The notes below the pieces were generated by a model, which was not told the DNA's origin, did not search any database, and saw only the letters and a list, made by a program, of their open reading frames with translations. From the NCBI GenBank assembly GCA_025934635.1, contig JAICWX010000150.1, positions 1-20,060 on the forward strand: 20,060 nt of DNA, read 5' to 3'. The DNA comes from Streptosporangiaceae bacterium (lineage in GTDB: Bacteria > Actinomycetota > Actinomycetes > Streptosporangiales > Streptosporangiaceae). The translations under genes were made by a program, and so were the position numbers. This document shows positions 7,152-14,211 of the stretch, piece by piece; the first letter of the stretch is position 1, and every line of letters begins with the position of its first letter.

Positions 7152-8099
7152 ATCCGGGCTTGCCCGGGCTGAGGCCGCGAGCCGCCCGGCGAGCGCGCCG
7201 GCCAGGCCGCGGAGCTCATCGGGCCGTTCGATGACGAACGGCCGGTCGAGTGACGCCAGCACCCCGGGCACCCAGTCGAGCCGCTCCGCCCGCAACTCCA
7301 CCCGCAGCCAGCCTTCGGCCTGAGCATCCACGACCTCCTCGATGGTCGCGACGCTGGCCGGAAGCCGGGCCCGGACCTGCCCGGCCGTCGCCTGGATCCG
7401 CAGCGTCACCTGATGCCGGTACGGGGCCGCCGCCAGCCCGGCCAGCACCCGCTCGGCCGGGTCGAGCCCGTCCGGCGGCTCGAACGAGCCCGGCCGCGTC
7501 CGCGCGTCCGCGATCCGGTCGAGCCGGAAGGTCCGGTCCTCCCCGATCCCGGCATCGGCGCCCGTCACGTACCACCGCCCCGCGTGCGCGACCAGGCCGT
7601 ACGGATGCACGACACGTTCGCTGCGCCGCCCGTCGGCCGCGGTGTACCTGATCGAGACCGGCCGGTGATGCCGCACCGCGTCGGCCAGGCAAAGCAGCAC
7701 CGTGCTCTCCGGCGCATCGAACTCACCAGCCGGCGCGGTGAACGCAAGCGACCCGAGCACGGTATCCAGCTGCCGGGCCAGCCGCGACGGCAGCACCCGC
7801 CGGATCTTGGCCGCCGCCGTCTCGCTCGCCGTCCCCACCGCCGTCATCAGCCCCGACCGGCGCCCGGCGACCAGGCCGAGCAGCACCGCCAGCGCCTCCT
7901 CGTCGGTCAGCATGAGCGGCGGCATCCGGTACCCGGGCGCGAGCCGGTAGCCGCCGTAGCGCCCGCGCACCGACTCCACCGGCACGCCGAGGTCGAGCAG
8001 GTGATCCACGTACCGCCGAACGGTCCTGCCTTCCACCCCCAGCCGGTCAGCCAGCTCGGCCATGGTCCGGACGCCACCCGACTGCAGGAGCTCCAGCAA
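6333..8099 (-). CDS. HTH/WYL-domain (YafY-type) transcriptional regulator with run-on C-terminus
   Basis: Residues 1-60 are the helix-turn-helix (MAELADRLGVEGRTVRRYVDHL, then the RGRYGGYRLAPGYRMPPL wing). The WYL domain is near 140-200, with SIRYTAADGRRSERVVHPYGLV and GRWYVTG. A C-terminal domain (228-300) ends in RPDELRGLAGALAGRLAASARA, the normal end of the family at about residue 312 (near 7164). The frame stays open for 275 more codons, but these are antisense to the SDR gene and have the composition of a shadow frame. The original stop seems lost at this junction. The start is also odd: TTG 8099 lies inside the ribosome site of the divergent VOC gene, and in-frame codons upstream (FLLSLLELL) look like family sequence. 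WYL proteins often control an adjacent gene, so it probably controlled the VOC gene. Confidence 0.8.
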   Translation of the reverse strand: MLELLQSGGVRTMAELADRLGVEGRTVRRYVDHLLDLGVPVESVRGRYGGYRLAPGYRMPPLMLTDEEALAVLLGLVAGRRSGLMTAVGTASETAAAKIRRVLPSRLARQLDTVLGSLAFTAPAGEFDAPESTVLLCLADAVRHHRPVSIRYTAADGRRSERVVHPYGLVAHAGRWYVTGADAGIGEDRTFRLDRIADARTRPGSFEPPDGLDPAERVLAGLAAAPYRHQVTLRIQATAGQVRARLPASVATIEEVVDAQAEGWLRVELRAERLDWVPGVLASLDRPFVIERPDELRGLAGALAGRLAASARASPDLYRTGGLLVLAAGGRGGRGRAARDDAVADQAVACRGDRLAGRARSPAEFVPGLVRADQDRHAVIAQGQPDHLIEPGAGPHEPVRQGPGRDPVAVRAERGVQHGGDITHPQGGVGADVPVTRGGGGFHRQAMRDGDVADVDHGEAEPRYGGQLAAEQQPDHLHGGGLLTALQRAEHQARVDRDQFEWVVSGEVPGHPFGPHLARGVGRQPVRDRPVGLGADPVRVRVPVHDRVGRGRHDHPAYRAAARGGPQHAPGAVHGRADQLGRGPRTRG

Positions 8100-8110
8100 G
8101 GAGAGCAGAA

Positions 8111-8302
8111 ATGGACTTCGTATCGATCCGCGTCATCACCGACGACGTCGCGCGCCTGGCCGGCTTCGTCGAGGACGTCGTCCAGGAGCCCACCACGATG
8201 CCCTGGGGCAACCGCTCGCTGCTGTTCCGCGACCCCGCCGGCAACCTCGTCAACTTCTTCACCCCCGTCACCCCGGCCGCCATCGCCAAGTTCACCCGCT
8301 GA
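8111..8302 (+). pseudogene. VOC/glyoxalase-fold protein with large internal deletion (63 residues left)
   Basis: An AAGGAGA ribosome site (8098-8104) precedes the ATG at 8111. The 63-residue frame joins a VOC N-terminus (MDFVSIRVITDDVARLAGF) directly to a VOC C-terminus (VVQEPTTMPWGNRSLLFRDPAGNLVNFF). Complete members have about 120-130 residues, so about half is gone, including most of the beta-alpha-beta modules and metal-ligand strands. The frame is kept. In relatives the C-terminal half is preceded by a segment similar to RLAGF. A deletion between two copies of that short sequence would explain the join, but this is inference. The divergent WYL gene probably regulated it. It could be annotated as a small intact protein, but it should not fold as a VOC domain. 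Confidence 0.72.
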
Positions 8303-8369
8303 CCCAGACGTCATCGCCCGGCTCGAGGCGGCCCCGGACGTCGGAGACCAGCGCGGCCGCCCCGGCCAC

Positions 8370-8462
8370 CCCTCCACCGCCGCCCCCACCGCCCGCGACC
8401 CCCCGAGGCTAACCGCCACCACCCCCGGCACCCCCCGCCAGCCGCCCCGCCAGATCCTCCAC
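8370..8462 (-). pseudogene. Remnant of a nucleotidyltransferase-like gene (first ~30 codons, frameshifted)
   Basis: An AGGAGG (8470-8475) lies 7 nt before a GTG start at 8462, which opens EDLAGRLAG. The frame then breaks at a run of six G (8431-8436). Reading with five G gives VPGVVAVSLGGSRAVGA, which matches the first strand and GGSRA-type loop of MNT-fold nucleotidyltransferases (consensus GVVAVxLGGSRARG...SDxD). The catalytic Asp pair that should follow is absent; the sequence after about 8370 is not recognisable. This is a truncated remnant wedged between the VOC fragment and the pRiA4b-domain gene. Confidence 0.45.
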
Positions 8463-8502
8463 CTGAGATCCTCCTGACCGGTGATCGCTGCCGCCCGCGC
8501 GT

Positions 8503-10170
8503 TTACCTGCGTCCGGCCAGCCGCCGGTTGACCTTTTCCAAGCCGAACGGGGTGGGTTTCCTCCGTCTCCCTTCGTCCCAGTACTCGACCGGGGAATCGC
8601 CCTGGAACGCCACGCAGACCGGGTATCGCTGGCTGTGGTCGCGCGGGATCGTCTTCTCCAGCGTGATCTTGCAATGCCAGTCGGCCCCGAAGTCATAGGT
8701 GTACGTGATCGTCCCGCCCGGTGCCAGGGCATCCCGGACCCGGATCGTTTCCTCGTTCCCGGCCCCATCCAGCGGCACGAACTGGCTGCTGTACTGCTTC
8801 TTTCCTACTTCGAACACGTGCAGGTGGTCACCGTCCCAGCCGAACAGCACCTGAATCGCGCTATGCAGGTCACCCAGGGTGTCAGTGGACGGCAGCAGCA
8901 CTCGCCGCCAGATCGGCGGCCGAGTGCCCGACAGCGAGACCTTGAGCTGCGCTACCTGGTCGATGCTGCGCGGCGCACCGGACGCCGCGAACGCGGCCAC
9001 CGCTCGCGACAGTGGCTCGACGTCCGGGTGGCCGGTGGCCTGCACTGCGGCGAGACGCTCATCCAGGTCCGCTCCCGGCATGCTCTCCCAGACGCGGCTG
9101 AACGCCTCGTCCGGGCCCTGGTCCTCCAGCGCCGCCGCGGCGGCCTCGACCGCAAGCCACCGCCAGTCCGCGTCACTGGGTTCCGGACCCTGCTCCCCGC
9201 TGGCCAGCCAGGCCCGGGCGTGCGGCCCGACGTACCGCGCCGACACCATGCCCCGCCAGGCCGGCAGCGCGTCGTCGCCGAACAGGTCCACCAGGTCGAC
9301 GGCCACGCAGCGCTGCAATGGCGACATGTCGTCGGCGGCGGTGAGGACCTCCCGCGCGGCCTGGACTGGTTTCCGGTTAAATAGCCACTTCCGCGCGACA
9401 AAAGCCTGCTGCTCCTCGTCGCCGAACCGGACGGCCTCGGCGATCATCTCTGCGGCCGGCCAGCCCGGATCCGCCCGCCTGGGCAGTCCCTCCGCCAGGT
9501 GCTCAGCCGCCCAGCTCCCCAGCGGGGTGATCACCGGCCCACCGGGATCAGCGATGACCGCGCCAAACCCGTCCAGCAGCGCAACCAGCCCGGCCGGCAC
9601 CTCTCCGCTATACCGGTCGCCATAGCGTCCGGCCACCGTGTCTAGGTCCGAAGAATGCTTGTCGTACCGGTCGGCCAGTGCCCGCGCTGTCTCGAAGAAC
9701 GGCTGCCTCCGCCGGCCGGCGGCGCGAGAGCCACCCTCGCCCAGCATCGTGAGCAGCGCCAGCGCCAGCAGCCGCACGCTGTCCTCGTCCTCCGGATGCG
9801 ACTCCGCCGCGCACACCGCGCGTAGCCCCGCGAGCCATCCGGCCAGCACGTCGTCATTACCAGGCGGCCAGCCCGCCAGAGCGGGGCCGGCGGTGACCGA
9901 CCCGCCGCTGACCTGCGCCAGCCCAGCCGCGACGGCGACCCGCCAAGGCCGGTACAGCTCCGGGATGTCGGCCATCGTCCGCAGCTTCGCCGGAACGTCT
10001 ACCCCCAGGACCGCACCGGCGGCGGGCACGTCGGCCTTCCGCAGTACCCCTCCGGGCGTCACCGGACGCCGGCCGCTCCCGATCCAGCGCGCCAGCGCGA
10101 CGGCCTGCCCGATGACCGCGCATTCGCGCGCCCGCCGCGCCGCATCCCGAAGATCTTCCGCATTATCCAC
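8503..10170 (-). CDS. Large protein with C-terminal plasmid pRiA4b ORF-3-like domain
   Basis: This protein has 555 residues from a GTG. Residues 406-555 match the pRiA4b ORF-3 family: LKVSLSGTRPPIWRRVLLPSTDTLGDLHSAIQ, then GWDGDHLHVFEVGKKQY, the ITYTYDFGADWHCKI strand, YPVCVAFQGDSPVEYWD, and the closing FGLEKVNRRLA. The family is common in actinobacteria and plasmids but its biochemical role is not established. Residues 1-400 are mainly helical, Ala/Leu/Asp-rich, without a domain I can name. There is no signal peptide or membrane segment, so it is probably cytoplasmic. It starts 9 nt after the P450 stop on the same strand, indicating one transcript and possible translational coupling. The start lacks a clear ribosome site of its own. 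Confidence 0.85.
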   Translation of the reverse strand: MDNAEDLRDAARRARECAVIGQAVALARWIGSGRRPVTPGGVLRKADVPAAGAVLGVDVPAKLRTMADIPELYRPWRVAVAAGLAQVSGGSVTAGPALAGWPPGNDDVLAGWLAGLRAVCAAESHPEDEDSVRLLALALLTMLGEGGSRAAGRRRQPFFETARALADRYDKHSSDLDTVAGRYGDRYSGEVPAGLVALLDGFGAVIADPGGPVITPLGSWAAEHLAEGLPRRADPGWPAAEMIAEAVRFGDEEQQAFVARKWLFNRKPVQAAREVLTAADDMSPLQRCVAVDLVDLFGDDALPAWRGMVSARYVGPHARAWLASGEQGPEPSDADWRWLAVEAAAAALEDQGPDEAFSRVWESMPGADLDERLAAVQATGHPDVEPLSRAVAAFAASGAPRSIDQVAQLKVSLSGTRPPIWRRVLLPSTDTLGDLHSAIQVLFGWDGDHLHVFEVGKKQYSSQFVPLDGAGNEETIRVRDALAPGGTITYTYDFGADWHCKITLEKTIPRDHSQRYPVCVAFQGDSPVEYWDEGRRRKPTPFGLEKVNRRLAGRR

Positions 10171-10179
10171 ACGGGGACC

Positions 10180-11442
10180 CTATGCCCCAGGATCGAACCG
10201 TACCGGCAGGTTCGGCGGCGACCGGAAGATCATCCCGTGAATGTGCACATCCTCCGCGTCCGGGTCGAGCCGCAACCCCGGCAGCCGGTCGAGCACCGCA
10301 TTGAGCAGGACCCGCATTTCCAGCCGCGCCAGGTGCATTCCCAGGCACCGATGAACCCCATGACCGAACGAGGTAGCCTGCCCGTCCTCGCGCCTGACGT
10401 CGAAGGAATCTGGGTCGGCGTATCGCCCCGGATCCCTATTGGCCGACCCGAGCGACACCGCCACGAAGCTCCCCGCCGGAATGGGCACTCCGCCCAGTTC
10501 CACGTCCTCGGTCGCCAGCCGCGCCACCGTCAGCACCGGCGTCTCCCACCGCAGCGCCTCCTCGACCGCCTGCGGCACCAGCCCCCGGTCGGCCCGCACC
10601 AGCTCCAGCTGCCCCGGGTCGGACAGCAAGCCGAACAGCAGGTTGCTCGACGACCGGTACGTCGTCTCCGCCCCGGCCGGCAGGAGCAGCAGCAGGAACG
10701 GGTAGATCTCGTCATCGCTCAGCCGGCGCCCGTCCACCTCGGCCGCGATCAGCTGGCTCACCAGGTCATCGCGCGGCTGCCGCCGCCGGTCGGCGATGAT
10801 CTCGCCAAAGTACCCGCGCAGCTCCCGGCTGGCCGCGACCGCGCCGTCATAGTTCCGCATGACCGCGATCAGCTGCGTCGACAGCCGCAGGAAGCGCGGC
10901 CAGTCCGCCTCGGGCAGGCCGAGGACCCGGGCGATGACCCGGACCGGGAACGGGAACGTCAGCTGCGGGATCAGGTCGGCCTGCCCGTCCCGGGCGAAGT
11001 CGTCGATGAGCTCCCGCACGGTGGCGCCGATGATCGCGTCGCTCCACTGGTCCAGCACCCGGGTGCGGAAGGCCTTGGCCACCAGGGCCCGGTGCCGCTG
11101 GTGCTCCGGCGGGTCCATCTCCAGGATGGAGTGCCCGATGACCGGCCCGACGGTCATCGCGGTGGCGGCCGAGGAGAACCGCTGGTGGTCGGTCAGCACC
11201 TGCTGCGCGAGCTCGTAACTGGTCACCGTGAACAGCGAGGTGATCCGCGGCGCCTTCTCGTCATGCCGGTACAGGGCCCCGCCGCCCAGTTCCACGTGCA
11301 GCACCGGGGTCTCGGCCCGGATCCCGGCGAACATCGGGTAGGGATCGCGCACGTCCCCGGCCAGTTCGACGAACTGCCGCATCGGGTCGTAGCCAGTCTC
11401 GTCAGACGTCGTAATCGGCCCCTTTCCTGTCATCACCGCCAT
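10180..11442 (-). CDS. Cytochrome P450 monooxygenase
   Basis: This 420-residue soluble bacterial P450 has all the hallmarks: I-helix AGAETT (256-261) for oxygen activation, the ExxR pair Glu295/Arg298, and the heme loop FGHGVHRCLGMHLARLE with Cys366 as thiolate ligand. The MDPPEHQRHRALV segment (109-121) is the usual C-helix. The I-helix has Glu in the place often held by Asp, a frequent variant. Class I members need a ferredoxin and reductase, and none is encoded here. The substrate is unknown; no biosynthetic cluster is visible nearby. ATG codons at 11442 and 11433 are both possible starts; neither has a strong ribosome site. The downstream pRiA4b-domain gene follows at 9 nt. Confidence 0.95.
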   Translation of the reverse strand: MAVMTGKGPITTSDETGYDPMRQFVELAGDVRDPYPMFAGIRAETPVLHVELGGGALYRHDEKAPRITSLFTVTSYELAQQVLTDHQRFSSAATAMTVGPVIGHSILEMDPPEHQRHRALVAKAFRTRVLDQWSDAIIGATVRELIDDFARDGQADLIPQLTFPFPVRVIARVLGLPEADWPRFLRLSTQLIAVMRNYDGAVAASRELRGYFGEIIADRRRQPRDDLVSQLIAAEVDGRRLSDDEIYPFLLLLLPAGAETTYRSSSNLLFGLLSDPGQLELVRADRGLVPQAVEEALRWETPVLTVARLATEDVELGGVPIPAGSFVAVSLGSANRDPGRYADPDSFDVRREDGQATSFGHGVHRCLGMHLARLEMRVLLNAVLDRLPGLRLDPDAEDVHIHGMIFRSPPNLPVRFDPGA

Positions 11443-11506
11443 CTCAACGTACCGCCGGCCTAAGGTCAGCCCGGGATCGAGGCGCCCGTCTTCTTGCTCA
11501 GCCTGG

Positions 11507-11527
11507 AGGGTGCACCCTTGGAGGGTG
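11507..11527. promoter_or_regulatory. Inverted repeat covering the start region of the 11510 gene
   Basis: Three adjacent half-sites read agggtg (11507-11512), caccct (11513-11518), tgg, agggtg (11522-11527). The first two make a perfect 12-bp palindrome; the last two form a hairpin with a 3-nt loop. They cover both candidate GTG starts (11510 and 11525) and touch both GGAGG motifs, so folding in mRNA could hide the ribosome site. Alternatively it may be a protein operator. The sequence pattern is certain; the function is inferred. Confidence 0.45.
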
Positions 11528-12970
11528 GGTGCCGAACGGGCTGAGGCTTACGTAGCGCTGCTAGCCGAGGCCGAGCTGCGGCGGGCGGGGGCGGAGCTGC
11601 GCCGCCTCGATGCCGCGGCCGAGGATCTCGGGGCGGCCGATCCGAGCCAGATTCCGTTCGGGATCCTGGGGGGCGCGACGTGGAAGGTCGGGCGGGCCGG
11701 GCGGATCCTCGTCGCGGCCGGCGTGCTCGACCCGGATTACCTTCATGACGTGGAGGAGGGGCTTGGCGCGGCCATCACGGTCCGGTCACGGCTCCTGCTG
11801 AACTGGGATCGACGGCGTGGCATGCTGCACCGCAGCATATTCCACCCGCCCGTCCCGCCGCCGACTCGCGGCGCCCGGCAGCCGATGCGGGTCACGCCGG
11901 TCGGCCGGGCGCTGCGCGGCGCCAGCGACCAGGCCCCGTGGACGCTGCGCTTCATGTCGCTGATGCGGACCGAGACCGAGGCCGTGATCACCGTCACCAT
12001 GCGCATGCACTGGCCGCCGGACGAGCCGGGTACCGCCGGAGCCGGCCCGGATCACCTACCGTACGACCAGCTCTGGGCGCTGGACGACCAGGGGACTCGC
12101 TACGCGGTCCGGTTCGAGGGCGGCCGGTACGAGCGGGCCACCTGGCTGGGCCACACCCGGTTGTCACCCGTACCCCCGCGCGCTGCCCGGTGGCTTGACC
12201 TGGTCGGTGACGGGGCTCGCCTCGTCCGGCTCCCGCTCGGCCCGCCGGCCCCGCCCGGCCACCCGGTCCTGCCGCCGGTGACCGAGCCCACCGCGACCGG
12301 GCTCGGTGACCGCCTGCTGATCCTGGAGGCCGAGCACATCCTGACCACCGGGGACGTCACCGGCGGCGCCCGGGGGCAGATCGGGGGTCCCCGCCCAGGA
12401 GAGATCATCACGGTGCTCATCGAAGCGGGCGGGATCGCCGCCGGCAGCCCGGTGCCCGGTCAGCTCGCCGCGCTGTGCCAGCGGCTCGGCGCGACCGGGC
12501 ACGGCATCACCGTGCCGGGGGCGGACCTCCCGGCCCCGTGGGCCAGCGTCATCGCGCACCGCGACGAGCCCGGGCCGGCCGACGTCCCCGAGGTATACGC
12601 GCCGCTCGCCTGCGTCCTCCCGGATGTCGACGGAGCGCGCTTCGCCCTGGCCGGGCTGAGCACGATCGCGGGGAAGACCCACCTGCACGTGATCAGCAGC
12701 GGCCTGCCGCGGCTGGCCGGCCGGTTCCAGTGGGACTGGACACCGGGTTTCTCCTGGTGGCTCCGGGATAGCGCCGGGAACTGGCACGTGGGGACGCCCG
12801 GCGAGCCGGATACCTACGGGGACGGCATGTCGCTGTACACGTTCGGGGATGACATGCAGGCGTTCTGGCTGCGGCTGACGCCGCCGCTCACCGCGGCCGC
12901 CGGCCCGGCCGACATCGTGGTGACGGGCCCGGCGACGCGGGCCCGCGCCACGGTGAGCTGGCCGGCCTGA
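11510..12970 (+). CDS. Duplicated helix plus beta-sandwich protein of unknown function
   Basis: This protein has 486 residues from GTG 11510, or 481 from GTG 11525; each start directly abuts a GGAGG, so neither has normal spacing. No named family is recognised. The plan matches the protein at 3836-5428: a helical piece (57-95: GRAGRILVAAGVLDPDYL), a strand-rich domain (143-243) with the turn DDQGTRY (192-198), a second helical piece (298-327: TVLIEAGGIAAGSPVPGQLAAL), and a second strand-rich domain (377-486) with RDSAGNWHV (419-427) and WLRLTPPL. There is no signal peptide or membrane segment, and no catalytic motif stands out. Unlike its relative, it ends naturally. It is divergent from the P450 gene, with 67 nt between, and convergent with the alcohol dehydrogenase. 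Confidence 0.8.
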   Translation: MHPWRVGAERAEAYVALLAEAELRRAGAELRRLDAAAEDLGAADPSQIPFGILGGATWKVGRAGRILVAAGVLDPDYLHDVEEGLGAAITVRSRLLLNWDRRRGMLHRSIFHPPVPPPTRGARQPMRVTPVGRALRGASDQAPWTLRFMSLMRTETEAVITVTMRMHWPPDEPGTAGAGPDHLPYDQLWALDDQGTRYAVRFEGGRYERATWLGHTRLSPVPPRAARWLDLVGDGARLVRLPLGPPAPPGHPVLPPVTEPTATGLGDRLLILEAEHILTTGDVTGGARGQIGGPRPGEIITVLIEAGGIAAGSPVPGQLAALCQRLGATGHGITVPGADLPAPWASVIAHRDEPGPADVPEVYAPLACVLPDVDGARFALAGLSTIAGKTHLHVISSGLPRLAGRFQWDWTPGFSWWLRDSAGNWHVGTPGEPDTYGDGMSLYTFGDDMQAFWLRLTPPLTAAAGPADIVVTGPATRARATVSWPA

Positions 12971-12985
12971 GCTGGCCTCCTACGA

Positions 12986-14053
12986 TCAGGCGAAAGTTAT
13001 CAGCGGCTTGATGATCCCGTCGTCCTTCGTCGTCATCATGGAGAACGCCTCGGGCACGTCGTTGAACGAGAACGTATGGGTGGTCATCGGCGTCGGGTCG
13101 ATCCGGCCGGATAGCATGAGCCGGAACAGCCGGTTCATCCGCTCGTTGCCGCCCGGGCACAGCCCGGTGTGGATCGACTTGTCGTTCATGCCCAGGCCGA
13201 ACGCGTCCAGCGGCAGTTGCAGCGGCGCCGGGTTCTCGCCGTGGTAGCCGATGTTCGATACCCGGCCGCCCGCCTTCGTCACCCGCAGGCACGCCTCGAA
13301 GGTCTGCGGGAAACCGAACGCCTCGACCGCCGCGTCGACGCCCTCGCCGCCGGTCAGGTCCATGATCTGGTCGACCGGGTCGCCCTGGGTGAAGTCCACG
13401 ATGTCGTCCGCGCCGAACTTCCTGGCCAGCGCCTGCCGCTCCGGCCGGGACTCGACCGCGATGATGCGCCCGGCACCCATCAGGTTCGCGCCCATGGTCG
13501 CGCACAGCCCGACCGGGCCCTGCGCGAAGACCGCGATGGTCTCGCCGAACTGCAGGTAGGCGTGCTCGGCGCCCATGAAACCGGTGGTGAGCATGTCGCA
13601 GGTGTAGACGGCCTGGGCATCGGTGAGATCATCCGGGATCGGCGTCAGGTTGGCCTGCGCCGCCGGGACGACGAAGTACTCGGCCATGTTGCCGTCCATC
13701 TGGACGGTGTACTTGTACCCGCCGAGCGGCCCGCCGCACTGGCTGGTGAAGCCGCGCTGGCAGTAGCGGCAGCGGTAGCAGGGGGTCACCGCGCACACCG
13801 CGACGCGCTGGCCCTCCTCGAAACCGGTGACCGCCGATCCGAGCTTGTGGATGACCCCCACCGACTCATGGCCCAGCGTCCGGCCGTCCGGGACCGGGAG
13901 CGCGCCCTTGACCGTGTGCACGTCGGACGTGCAGATCAGCGCCGCCGTCGTCTTGACGATCGCCTCCTCGGGCCCGGGCTCGGGGATGGGCTTCTCGACG
14001 ACCCCGGTCTCTCCTACCTTCTTGATGACGAACGCGCGCATCGTTCCAGCCAT
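12986..14053 (-). CDS. Zinc-dependent alcohol dehydrogenase (medium-chain, secondary-alcohol type)
   Basis: The ATG at 14053 is chosen because AAGGAG (14061-14066) precedes it by 7 nt; longer frames upstream have no such site. The 355-residue protein is close to the isopropanol/secondary alcohol dehydrogenase group (ending DGIIKPLITFA, internal MGAEHA and GLCPGGNERM). Catalytic zinc ligands are Cys41, His62 with Glu63, and Asp153. A structural zinc site is complete: Cys92, Cys95, Cys98, Cys106. The nucleotide loop is AQGPVGLCATMGA. The ESRP that follows the second strand keeps the Ser-Arg used for NADP in related enzymes but has Glu before it, so the cofactor is unclear. It would oxidise alcohols or reduce ketones or aldehydes in the cytoplasm. 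It is transcribed alone, divergent from the RsbW-like gene. Confidence 0.93.
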   Translation of the reverse strand: MAGTMRAFVIKKVGETGVVEKPIPEPGPEEAIVKTTAALICTSDVHTVKGALPVPDGRTLGHESVGVIHKLGSAVTGFEEGQRVAVCAVTPCYRCRYCQRGFTSQCGGPLGGYKYTVQMDGNMAEYFVVPAAQANLTPIPDDLTDAQAVYTCDMLTTGFMGAEHAYLQFGETIAVFAQGPVGLCATMGANLMGAGRIIAVESRPERQALARKFGADDIVDFTQGDPVDQIMDLTGGEGVDAAVEAFGFPQTFEACLRVTKAGGRVSNIGYHGENPAPLQLPLDAFGLGMNDKSIHTGLCPGGNERMNRLFRLMLSGRIDPTPMTTHTFSFNDVPEAFSMMTTKDDGIIKPLITFA

Positions 14054-14211
14054 GAGGCGGCTCCTTTGCCCGAAGATGAGACAGACCCAGCATGCGCCGC
14101 CCACCGCGTCATCAGCGTCCCATTCTGGAACGACCGGGTGCCCGCTCCCGCCCGAGGATTGATTACTGAAAAGAGTCACATGGTCACTGATTGTTAGTGC
14201 ATGCTAAGGCG
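14054..14211. promoter_or_regulatory. Divergent promoter region (alcohol dehydrogenase / RsbW-like gene)
   Basis: This 158-nt gap separates two divergent starts. It holds the AAGGAG site of the dehydrogenase and, at 14157-14193, an AT-rich patch unusual for the window, with TTGATT (14159-14164) and the direct repeat gtcac-atg-gtcac. Promoters for both genes must lie here, but no pair of boxes is convincing. Confidence 0.35.

Noticed and set aside
7154..7167. A bidirectional terminator between the SDR and WYL genes
   Set aside because: The stem is short, the loop is 2-4 nt and no T-run follows on either strand; mentioned only as an inverted repeat.
10237..11463. Plus-strand open frame of 408 codons opposite the P450
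   Set aside because: It is a shadow frame rich in Arg/Pro/Gln/His; the P450 has all family motifs.
14054..14179. A longer alcohol dehydrogenase starting at 14179
   Set aside because: The extra 42 residues resemble no family N-terminus and cross the AAGGAG site that serves the ATG at 14053.
13169..14197. Plus-strand open frame of 342 codons opposite the alcohol dehydrogenase
   Set aside because: It is a shadow with Arg/Ala/Asp/His bias and no family motif.
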